A stretch of DNA of 5,058 bases, taken from contig JAGBTW010000088.1 of the NCBI GenBank assembly GCA_017631135.1, positions 1 through 5,058 on the forward strand. The letters are read 5' to 3'. The position numbers and the translations under genes are program-made. The DNA comes from Alistipes sp. (GTDB taxonomy: Bacteria; Bacteroidota; Bacteroidia; Bacteroidales; Rikenellaceae). The notes beneath the pieces were generated by a model, which searched no databases, was not told the origin of the DNA, and worked only from the letters and a program-made list of their open reading frames with translations. The stretch's first letter is position 1. Each line of letters starts with the position of its first letter. Positions 1 to 5,058 of this stretch are shown here, piece by piece.

Positions 1-11
1 AGTAATTTTTG

Positions 12-47
12 AGACATAAGGGACATAAGAGACTTAAGAGACGATAG
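12..47 (+). repeat. Tandem 9-bp repeat array, four copies (purine-rich strand)
   Basis: Four head-to-tail 9-mers are seen: AGACATAAG (12-20), GGACATAAG (21-29), AGACTTAAG (30-38) and AGACGATAG (39-47). The first three differ from one another at one or two positions and the fourth is more diverged. The same unit recurs in inverse orientation at 93-165, and 18-29 (AAGGGACATAAG) is a perfect 12-bp reverse complement of 94-105. The function is unknown. It could be a transcribed stem-loop at the end of an upstream transcript, a dispersed intergenic repeat, or simple slippage-generated DNA. Confidence 0.8.
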
Positions 48-51
48 TGAT

Positions 52-77
52 GTTGCGGACAACGGTTGATAGTCAAC
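52..77. other. Two small perfect hairpins inside the repeat loop
   Basis: GTTG-CGGA-CAAC (52-63) and GTTGA-TAG-TCAAC (65-77) are adjacent perfect inverted repeats with 4-bp and 5-bp stems. They share GTTG/CAAC arms, so the outer and inner arms could also pair crosswise. They sit midway between the two inverted 9-bp arrays, at the tip of any large stem these would form. The sequence shows the symmetry only; formation in RNA or DNA is inference. Confidence 0.4.
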
Positions 78-92
78 GCTTATAGTATCATC

Positions 93-165
93 CCTTATGT
101 CCCTTTTTGTCCTTTTTGTCTCTTTTGTCCCTTTTGTCACTTGTCTTCCTTATCTCTCTTTAGTC
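93..165 (-). repeat. Inverted 9-bp repeat array, about eight copies (pyrimidine-rich on + strand)
   Basis: Read on the + strand the units are CCTTATGTC (93-101), one extra C (102), CTTTTTGTC (103-111), CTTTTTGTC (112-120), TCTTTTGTC (121-129), CCTTTTGTC (130-138), the degenerate ACTTGTCTT (139-147), CCTTATCTC (148-156) and TCTTTAGTC (157-165). The period is 9 except for that one extra base. On the - strand the consensus is GACAWAAGR, the unit of the 12-47 array, so the two arrays are inverted relative to each other. Pairing 13-30 with 121-138 gives 16 of 18 complementary positions, and 18-29 with 94-105 gives 12 of 12, so several registers are possible. Decayed copies continue to about 190; GTCTCTTAA at 182-190 is a perfect complement of 34-42. 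Confidence 0.78.
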
Positions 166-228
166 TCTTGCGGCTTTTGATGTCTCTTAACTTTGTTAAA
201 AAAAAGTTGATAAATGTGCGCAGCACTA

Positions 229-259
229 TTTTTAGTTTGATATTTTTTCACTAACTTTG
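229..259 (+). promoter_or_regulatory. Candidate Bacteroidota-type promoter for the pur operon
   Basis: TAACTTTG at 252-259 is an exact match to the Bacteroidota -7 consensus TAnnTTTG. Nineteen bases upstream, the expected place of the -33 TTTG box, there is TTTT at 229-232 (three of four). A true TTTG lies at 236-239, but only 12 bases from the -7 box. Initiation would fall near 264-268 and give a leader of roughly 200 bases before purE. The same 10-mer TAACTTTGTT occurs at 188-197, with a CTTG at 167-170 spaced 17 bases away, and is a weaker alternative. AT-rich DNA gives chance matches, so this remains a prediction. Confidence 0.4.
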
Positions 260-311
260 TTGCATGATTAAGTATATAAGACATATCCACGCGTTACAAC
301 AGTCCGTATGC

Positions 312-352
312 CAAGCGCAACAGACACAGATGACTGACGCTTGTGGTGTGTC
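312..352 (+). promoter_or_regulatory. Interleaved inverted repeats in the purE leader (possible pseudoknot)
   Basis: CAAGCG (312-317) is complementary to CGCTTG (338-343), and GACACA (323-328) is complementary to TGTGTC (347-352). The order is A-B-A'-B', so both 6-bp stems can coexist only as an H-type pseudoknot; otherwise they are alternatives. A run of seven A (353-359) follows directly. The arrangement resembles small ligand-sensing or alternative-structure leaders, but no known riboswitch class was recognised, including the guanine and ZTP types that can precede purine genes. Six-base complementarity can arise by chance in a 200-base leader. Confidence 0.22.
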
Positions 353-364
353 AAAAAAATATAC

Positions 365-379
365 TTATCAAAGCGATAA
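365..379 (+). other. Small leader hairpin
   Basis: TTATC (365-369) and GATAA (375-379) form a perfect 5-bp AU-rich inverted repeat around the loop AAAGC. It lies between the possible pseudoknot and the terminator-like stem. On its own it would be weak, and it is recorded only because it adds to the density of inverted repeats in this leader. Confidence 0.2.
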
Positions 380-390
380 ATAGGTTATAC

Positions 391-429
391 GCCGCTGACA
401 TAGAGAGTGTTAGCGGTCGTTTTGTTTTT
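391..429 (+). terminator. Terminator- or attenuator-like hairpin before purE
   Basis: CCGCTGACA (392-400) pairs with TGTTAGCGG (408-416) through eight Watson-Crick pairs and one G-U pair, around the 7-base loop TAGAGAG. A further G-U pair (391/417) is possible. A T-rich stretch, TTTTG then TTTTT (420-429), follows within a few bases. A GC-rich stem plus a U-tract is the usual look of an intrinsic terminator. It ends 34 bases before the purE start codon, so it either stops incoming transcription, with purE then needing a promoter inside 430-463, or acts as a conditional attenuator in the purE leader. The interrupted T-run makes termination efficiency uncertain. Confidence 0.45.
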
Positions 430-463
430 GAGAATTAAGTTAATACAAAAATATCTTAAAGTT

Positions 464-931
464 ATGAAAGTAGCAGTAATTATGGGTTCTACCAGCGACT
501 GGGATATCATGAAGGCCGCAGTCGAGACATTGGAGGAGTTGGGCATCGAGTACGAGAAGCGCGTTATTTCGGCGCACCGCACACCCCACCTCATGGTTGA
601 GTATGCCGAGTCGGCAAAGGAGCGTGGCATTGGCGCTATCATCGCGGGCGCGGGTGGCGCAGCACATGTTGCGGGTGTTACAGCGGCGTTGACCACTGTT
701 CCCGTCATCGGCGTGCCCATTCGCACATCGGCACTTGGTGGCTTGGACTCTTTGCTCTCAATCGTGCAGATGCCTGGTGGTATTCCCGTATCTACAACAG
801 CCATCAACGGCGCGAAGAATGCGGCGCTCATCGCGGCATCAATCTTCGCCCTCACAGACAAGGCGTTGGAGGAGCGCTTGATTGCCTTCCGCAAGGCACA
901 GACGGCAAAGGTCCTCGAAGCAGAATTGTAA
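464..931 (+). CDS. purE: PurE, N5-carboxyaminoimidazole ribonucleotide mutase (class I)
   Basis: This cytoplasmic enzyme rearranges N5-CAIR to CAIR in de novo purine synthesis; class I enzymes normally receive N5-CAIR from the ATP-dependent synthetase PurK. The product has 155 residues, nearly the whole length of a class I PurE. Visible motifs are GSTSD (8-12, phosphate-binding loop), SAHRTP (36-41) with the catalytic His38, the Gly-rich AGAGGAAH (61-68), and [16 protein letters not shown] (94-109). The GGAAH loop and the SIVQMP motif point to class I rather than animal-type AIR carboxylase. The usual HLPG after GGAA is HVAG here (68-71). The ATG at 464 is chosen because the protein then begins [12 protein letters not shown], as the family does; an in-frame ATG at 407 would add 19 hydrophobic residues encoded through the terminator-like hairpin. 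No Shine-Dalgarno is seen; the leader is A/T-rich. purL follows after 37 bases. Confidence 0.97.
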   Translation: MKVAVIMGSTSDWDIMKAAVETLEELGIEYEKRVISAHRTPHLMVEYAESAKERGIGAIIAGAGGAAHVAGVTAALTTVPVIGVPIRTSALGGLDSLLSIVQMPGGIPVSTTAINGAKNAALIAASIFALTDKALEERLIAFRKAQTAKVLEAEL

Positions 932-968
932 CCATAAAACACAACCCAATAACAACAAGCAAACGATT

Positions 969-3900
969 ATGAAGAATCGCCGCATATTTGTTGAGAAATA
1001 TTCACGTTTCCAGGTCGAGGCAGAGACCTTGCGCCGTGAGCTAAACACGAATCTCGGTTTGAACATCGAGCACTTGCGCTTTGTCAATGTGTACGACCTC
1101 TTTGGCTTCTCGGACGAGCTTGTCGAGAAGAGCCGTTATAGCGTCTTTGGTGAGGTCGTAACCGACTCGGTTACCGACGTGTGCGACACCGAGGGTATGC
1201 CCGCTTTGGCTGTCGAGTTCCTCCCTGGTCAGTTCGACCAGCGTGCAGCATCGGCTGTCGACTGCGTGCACCTCATCGAACCCAACGCCGAGGTTAAGAT
1301 TAAGTCATCACGCCTCTATATCTTCGACAAGAGCGTAGATGATGCTGCTATGGCGCGCATCGAGAAGTACCTCATCAACGCCGTGGAGTCACGCAAGAAG
1401 AACCTCGACGTGTTGTCGGATGCCGAGAGCGCAGAGATTAAGCCCGTAGCCACTTTGGAGGGCTTCCGCGATATGAAGGAGGAGGACTTGGCTCCTTACT
1501 GCAAGGCCAATGGCTTGGCTATGAATGCCGACGACTTGCGCGAGGTGGTTAACTACTTCCGCACCGAGGGTCGTGACCCCATCGAGACCGAGCTTCGCAT
1601 CCTCGACACATACTGGAGTGACCACTGCCGTCACACAACCTTCACAACCGAGATTGAGGAGATTACCCTCGACGAGTCGTTCATGAAGGCGGAGTTCGAG
1701 GAGTCTTTGGCTTTGATGCGTAAGATTCGCGAGGAGCTTGGTAGAGAGAATAAGAGCCTCTGCTTGATGGAGCTTGCAACCATCGGCGCGCGCTACCTCA
1801 AGAAGCAGGGTAAGCTCGATGATATGGAGCAGAGCGAGGAGAACAACGCTTGCTCTATCTTCGTCAATGTCGATGTAGACGGCGTTATGGAGAAGTGGTT
1901 GTTGCAGTTCAAGAACGAGACCCACAACCACCCAACCGAGATTGAGCCCTTTGGTGGCGCTTCAACATGTCTTGGTGGTGCTATCCGTGACCCATTGTCA
2001 GGTCGTAGCTACGTTTATCAAGCTATGCGCGTGACTGGTGCTGGCGACATCTACAAGCCCGTAGACCAGACTATGGAGGGTAAACTTCCACAGCGCATCA
2101 TCTCTACAAAGGCTGCTGCTGGCTACTCAAGCTATGGTAACCAGATTGGTCTTGCTACAACACATGTTCGCGAGGTTTATCACCCCGACTATGTGGCAAA
2201 GCGCTTGGAGGTGGGTGCTGTTGTTGGTGCTGTTAAGGCGGAGAATGTACGCCGCGAGAGCCCCGCGCCTGGTGATGTGGTGTTGTTGCTCGGTGGTCGC
2301 ACAGGTCGCGATGGTGTAGGTGGTGCTACAGGCTCATCAAAGGAGCACACCCTTACATCGTTGGAGGAGTGCAGCTCGGAGGTGCAGAAGGGTAATGCCC
2401 CCGAGGAGCGTAAGTTGGCGCGTCTCTTCCGTCGTGGCGATGTTACTCGCTTGATTAAGAAATCTAACGAGTTTGGTGCTGGTGGTGTGAGTGTCGCTAT
2501 CGGTGAGCTTACCGACGGCTTGGATATTTACCTCGACCGTGTACCTACAAAGTATAATGGATTAAACTTCTCGGAGCTCGCTATCTCGGAGTCGCAGGAG
2601 AGCATGAGCGTAGTTATCGAGCGTAAGGATATGGAGGCCTTCATGGCTCTCTGCCACGAGGAGAACGTAGAGGTTACATATGTGGCAGATGTTACAGACA
2701 CACGCCGCATGCGTATGTATTGGGGCGATAAGGTTGTTGTTGACCTTTCGCGCGACTTCATCGACTCGGCAGGTGCCAAGCACTATACAAAGGTGCGCAT
2801 TGGCGGTGTCGCTAACGAAAATCCCTTCGAGCGTAAGATTGAGGGTGCTACAACCACAAAGCGCATGAAGACCAACCTCTCGGACGACAATGTCGTGTCG
2901 CAGAAGGGCTTGATTGAGATGTTCGACTCTACAATTGGCGCTTCGACAGTGTTGATGCCCTATGGTGGTAAGACACAGTGCACCGAGACACAGGTGTCAG
3001 TGCAGAAGTTGCCCGTGGGTGGTGGCTTCACCAACACGGCAAGTATCATGGCATACGGCTACAACCCATATATCGCGAAGTGGAGCCCCTATCATGGTGC
3101 TGCATACGCAGTTGTTGATGCTTGTGCAAAGGTTGTGGCAGCAGGTGCTCGCTACGACAAGATGCGCTTCTCATATCAGGAGTACTTCGAGCGTATGACC
3201 GACGATAAGTCGTGGGGTAAGCCTATGGCGGCGTTGCTTGGCGCTTTGAAGATGCAGATTGAGTTGGGCTTGCCATCAATCGGTGGTAAGGACTCTATGA
3301 GCGGTACATTCCGCGACATCAACGTGCCCCCTATGCTTATGGCATTCGGTATCACTACTGTTGATGCACGCACAGTCATCAGCCCCGAGTTCAAGGAGGT
3401 TGGCAGCAAAATTTATGTCATCCGTCATACTCCTGAGGCTAATTATATGCCTTCGACCGAGTGCTTGAAGTCTAACTTCGACTTCGTGTCGGAGAAGATT
3501 ATGGAGGGCGACATCGTTTCAGCATGGGCTGTTGGCGCTGGTGGTGTTGCCGAGGGTGTCGCAAAGATGGCATTCGGTAATAAGATTGGCGCAGCGTTGG
3601 AGTGCGACGAGCAGATGTTGTACAACTACTCTTACGGCTCTATCGTTGTCGAGAGCCGCCGCACGCTCAACCACCCCGCAGCAGAGCTCATTGGTGAGAC
3701 ATCTGCCGAGGAGGCTATCTTCGTAAACGGCACACGCCTTCCTTTGGAGGAGCTCTTGGAGGCAAACACCGAGCGTTACACAAAGGTATACACCGATAAG
3801 GGTAAGGCAGGCGCGCCCACACGCGTAAGCGATGGTAAGGGCTTCGTTAAGCATTACGAGGGTGAGGCAGTGGATAAGGTACGCGTATATCTCCCCGTAT

Positions 3901-4676
3901 TCCCAGGTACAAACTGCGACTACGACACAGCGCGTGCATTCAAGCGCGCAGGTGCCGAGGTTGTTATTTCAGTGTTCAAGAACCTCACGGGCGCTGATGT
4001 GTTGGAGTCTATCAAGGAGATGACCGAGAACATCGCAAAGTGCCACATCATGGCGTTGAGCGGTGGCTTCTCTGCGGGTGACGAGCCCGATGGTAGCGGT
4101 AAGTTCATCGCCAATGTGCTCAACAACAAGGATGTGGCAGACGCCATCCATGCTCTGTTGTACCGCGGTGGCTTGATGTTGGGTATCTGCAACGGCTTCC
4201 AGGCATTGGTTAAGTCAGGCTTGTTGCCATATGGCCGCTTGGGTAAGGTTACCAAGGAGTCGCCCACATTGTTCCGCAACGACATCAACCGCCACATCTC
4301 ACAGATTGTCTCAACACGCGTGGGCACTACAGCATCACCATGGTTGAAGTCATTCGAGGTGGGTGATATTCACTCTATCGCCGTGAGCCATGGAGAGGGT
4401 AAGTTCGTCGTTAGCGACGCTATGGCCGAGGAGCTCTTCCGCAATGGTCAGGTGGCGTTCCAGTATGTAGACGCCGAGAACCGTCCCACTACCGACTCGC
4501 CCTATAACCCTAACGGCTCAAGTTTCGGTATCGAGGGTATTATAGACCCATCGGGTCAGATACTCGGCAAGATGGGTCATACGGAGCGTTACGAGCGCGA
4601 CCTTATGAAGAATATCCATGGCGAGAAGGTTCAGGACATCTTCTCTAACGCAGTCAACTACTTTCTTAACCGATAG
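969..4676 (+). CDS. purL: PurL, phosphoribosylformylglycinamidine synthase, single-chain form
   Basis: It converts FGAR, glutamine and ATP to FGAM in the cytoplasm. The 1235-residue chain is the large fused type (enterobacterial forms are near 1295), so no separate PurS or PurQ is needed. Approximate layout: PurS-like N-terminus 1-150, with LPGQFDQRA at 85-93; linker 165-215; first synthase half 216-625, with YWSDHCRHTTF (215-225), NETHNHPTEIEPFGGAS (316-332) and GRTGRDGVGGATGSS (443-457); second half 640-945, with GGKDSMSGT (772-780); class I glutamine amidotransferase 970-1235. The glutaminase triad is readable as Cys1074 in GICNG, His1204 and Glu1206 in GHTER. GHTER replaces the enterobacterial PHPER but keeps the His-x-Glu pair. 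The start at 969 gives MKNRRIFVEKYSRFQVEA; the frame stays open back to an ATG at 882 inside purE, but those 29 residues are basic, unrelated to the family and overlap purE. The 37-base gap is A/C-rich without Shine-Dalgarno. purC begins 8 bases after the stop. Confidence 0.98.
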   Translation: MKNRRIFVEKYSRFQVEAETLRRELNTNLGLNIEHLRFVNVYDLFGFSDELVEKSRYSVFGEVVTDSVTDVCDTEGMPALAVEFLPGQFDQRAASAVDCVHLIEPNAEVKIKSSRLYIFDKSVDDAAMARIEKYLINAVESRKKNLDVLSDAESAEIKPVATLEGFRDMKEEDLAPYCKANGLAMNADDLREVVNYFRTEGRDPIETELRILDTYWSDHCRHTTFTTEIEEITLDESFMKAEFEESLALMRKIREELGRENKSLCLMELATIGARYLKKQGKLDDMEQSEENNACSIFVNVDVDGVMEKWLLQFKNETHNHPTEIEPFGGASTCLGGAIRDPLSGRSYVYQAMRVTGAGDIYKPVDQTMEGKLPQRIISTKAAAGYSSYGNQIGLATTHVREVYHPDYVAKRLEVGAVVGAVKAENVRRESPAPGDVVLLLGGRTGRDGVGGATGSSKEHTLTSLEECSSEVQKGNAPEERKLARLFRRGDVTRLIKKSNEFGAGGVSVAIGELTDGLDIYLDRVPTKYNGLNFSELAISESQESMSVVIERKDMEAFMALCHEENVEVTYVADVTDTRRMRMYWGDKVVVDLSRDFIDSAGAKHYTKVRIGGVANENPFERKIEGATTTKRMKTNLSDDNVVSQKGLIEMFDSTIGASTVLMPYGGKTQCTETQVSVQKLPVGGGFTNTASIMAYGYNPYIAKWSPYHGAAYAVVDACAKVVAAGARYDKMRFSYQEYFERMTDDKSWGKPMAALLGALKMQIELGLPSIGGKDSMSGTFRDINVPPMLMAFGITTVDARTVISPEFKEVGSKIYVIRHTPEANYMPSTECLKSNFDFVSEKIMEGDIVSAWAVGAGGVAEGVAKMAFGNKIGAALECDEQMLYNYSYGSIVVESRRTLNHPAAELIGETSAEEAIFVNGTRLPLEELLEANTERYTKVYTDKGKAGAPTRVSDGKGFVKHYEGEAVDKVRVYLPVFPGTNCDYDTARAFKRAGAEVVISVFKNLTGADVLESIKEMTENIAKCHIMALSGGFSAGDEPDGSGKFIANVLNNKDVADAIHALLYRGGLMLGICNGFQALVKSGLLPYGRLGKVTKESPTLFRNDINRHISQIVSTRVGTTASPWLKSFEVGDIHSIAVSHGEGKFVVSDAMAEELFRNGQVAFQYVDAENRPTTDSPYNPNGSSFGIEGIIDPSGQILGKMGHTERYERDLMKNIHGEKVQDIFSNAVNYFLNR

Positions 4677-4684
4677 AGTCTATT

Positions 4685-5058
4685 ATGAGAGAGTTAGAAA
4701 TGCTCTACGAGGGTAAGAGTAAGCAGATATTTAAGACCGACAGCGATAACCATGTTGTCGTGCGCTTCAAGGATGATACCTCGGCGTTCTACAACATCAA
4801 GCGCGCAACGATTTTGAACAAGGGTCGCGTCACTTGCGACATCTCATCTATGGTGCTCGACTATCTCAACCGCCACAACATCAACACGCACTTCATTGAG
4901 CGTGTTGGTGATGATGGTCAGTTGTGCCGCGTTGTTGAGCACATCCCAGTAGAGGTTATCGTGCGCAATGTCGTTGCAGGCTCTATGGCAAAGCGTTTAG
5001 GTATGGATGAGGGTCTCATTCCCCCAAGTACCATCTTTGACCTTGTGTTGCGCCGTAG
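4685..5058 (+). CDS. purC: PurC, SAICAR synthase, 5' part (cut by the window end)
   Basis: It joins aspartate to CAIR, the PurE product, using ATP to make SAICAR. Only the first 124 codons plus two bases are present; short-type PurC proteins run to about 240 residues, so roughly half is missing, and no stop is seen. Visible features are LYEGKSKQIF (7-16, ATP-binding glycine/lysine strand), KDDTSAF (29-35), and IPVEVIVRN (87-95) followed by AGSMAKRLG (98-106). By count, Arg94 and Ser100 coincide with R94 and S100 of the E. coli enzyme, which I recall as contacting the CAIR phosphate. The N-terminus also matches the E. coli length, supporting the ATG at 4685 over the in-frame ATG at 4700. Two usually conserved spots differ: FYN (35-37) where FNG or GDG is common, and CDISS (51-55) where NNxIS is common. 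The 8-base gap from purL suggests coupled translation. Confidence 0.95.
   Translation, partial: MRELEMLYEGKSKQIFKTDSDNHVVVRFKDDTSAFYNIKRATILNKGRVTCDISSMVLDYLNRHNINTHFIERVGDDGQLCRVVEHIPVEVIVRNVVAGSMAKRLGMDEGLIPPSTIFDLVLRR

Larger units (their letters stand above)
1..463. other. AT-rich non-coding region upstream of purE
   Basis: No credible protein gene is present in these 463 bases. The only open frame of any size on the + strand (66-254) reads through the 9-bp repeat array and gives a low-complexity Phe/Cys/Pro peptide, so it is a by-product of the repeat. No tRNA or rRNA signature was recognised. The stretch divides into an inverted pair of 9-bp repeat arrays (about 12-190), a stretch with two promoter-like TAACTTTG boxes (188-261), and a leader with several inverted repeats (about 310-430). 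Any gene upstream would have to end within the first few bases: all three + frames close by base 19, with stops at 3-5, 10-12 and 17-19. Nothing here shows which frame, if any, belongs to a real gene. Confidence 0.8.
464..5058 (+). other. purE-purL-purC operon (open at the 3' end)
   Basis: The three genes share a strand, have gaps of 37 and 8 bases and show no hairpin with a T-run between them, so co-transcription is likely. All belong to de novo IMP synthesis. PurE and PurC act consecutively (N5-CAIR to CAIR to SAICAR), while PurL acts earlier. PurM (FGAM to AIR) and PurK (AIR to N5-CAIR) are absent from the window and may lie beyond purC or elsewhere. No obvious regulator-binding palindrome was recognised; control, if any, is more likely to sit in the structured leader. 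Confidence 0.8.

Noticed and set aside
12..165. CRISPR array
   Set aside because: The repeats are 9 bp, directly abutting and without spacers, and they occur in both orientations; there are no cas genes.
66..254. Open frame on the + strand giving a 62-residue Phe/Cys/Pro-rich peptide
   Set aside because: It reads through the 9-bp array, whose period is a multiple of three, so the frame stays open and the peptide repeats. It resembles no known family.
426..459. TTTTG and TATCTTAA spaced 21 bases, a possible promoter right before purE
   Set aside because: The -7 box matches only partly (TATCTTAA against TAnnTTTG), and initiation would fall at the start codon, giving a leaderless message. It is not excluded, but weaker than 229-259.
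407..463. In-frame upstream extension of purE from the ATG at 407
   Set aside because: It would add 19 residues absent from the family and would lie within the terminator-like hairpin and T-run.
262..463. Known purine-related riboswitch (guanine/adenine, ZTP or PRPP class)
   Set aside because: None of the conserved core sequences I know for these classes was found by eye. A covariance-model search would be needed to exclude a diverged member.
385..942. 185-codon open frame on the - strand opposite purE
   Set aside because: It is antisense to a clearly recognised gene and its composition is what purE codon bias produces on the opposite strand.
882..968. In-frame upstream extension of purL from the ATG at 882
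   Set aside because: It overlaps the end of purE by 50 bases and encodes a basic, low-complexity stretch unlike PurL N-termini.
1389..1931. 180-codon open frame on the - strand opposite purL
   Set aside because: It is antisense to a well-conserved part of PurL (linker and YWSDHC region) and is Leu/Val-rich in the manner of shadow frames.
4551..4593. Possible loss of the glutaminase His-Glu pair in PurL because PHPER is missing
   Set aside because: GHTER at residues 1203-1207 supplies His1204 and Glu1206 with the same spacing, a known variant in long PurL proteins.

Overview
The window carries the start of a purine-biosynthesis operon on the + strand, purE - purL - purC (purC cut by the window end), behind a 463-base AT-rich non-coding region rich in repeats and possible RNA structure. 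The organism is most likely a member of the Bacteroidota, probably Bacteroidales. Three things suggest this: none of the three genes has a Shine-Dalgarno sequence, and starts follow A/T-rich or A/C-rich leaders; two upstream TAACTTTG sequences match the Bacteroidota -7 promoter consensus TAnnTTTG; and the PurL is a single long chain of 1235 residues with a GHTER-type glutaminase end. A genus cannot be named from this sequence alone.

Layout. Bases 1-48 hold four tandem copies of a 9-bp unit (consensus RGACATAAG). Bases 93-165 hold about eight copies of the same unit in the opposite orientation, decaying towards base 190. The two arrays could fold on each other around a 44-base loop that has two small perfect hairpins of its own. 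Bases 188-261 contain two copies of TAACTTTGTT, each a possible promoter -7 element. Bases 262-463 look like a leader of purE: a pair of interleaved 6-bp inverted repeats (pseudoknot order), a small 5-bp hairpin, and a GC-rich stem followed by a T-rich run, which is terminator or attenuator-like, ending about 34 bases before the purE start. No convincing protein gene lies in 1-463.

Genes. purE (464-931) encodes a class I N5-CAIR mutase, purL (969-4676) a single-chain FGAM synthase with its own glutaminase domain, and purC (4685-5058, first 124 residues) a short-type SAICAR synthase. The gaps are 37 and 8 bases with no visible terminator, so one transcript is likely. All three act in de novo IMP synthesis: PurL makes FGAM from FGAR, and PurE makes CAIR, which PurC joins to aspartate. 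PurM and PurK, which would link the PurL and PurE steps, are not in the window.

The coding part is ordinary housekeeping metabolism. The part worth a second look is the upstream region: the inverted 9-bp arrays and the possibly structured purE leader. No established riboswitch class was recognised there, and all structural claims are read by eye without folding or comparative support.
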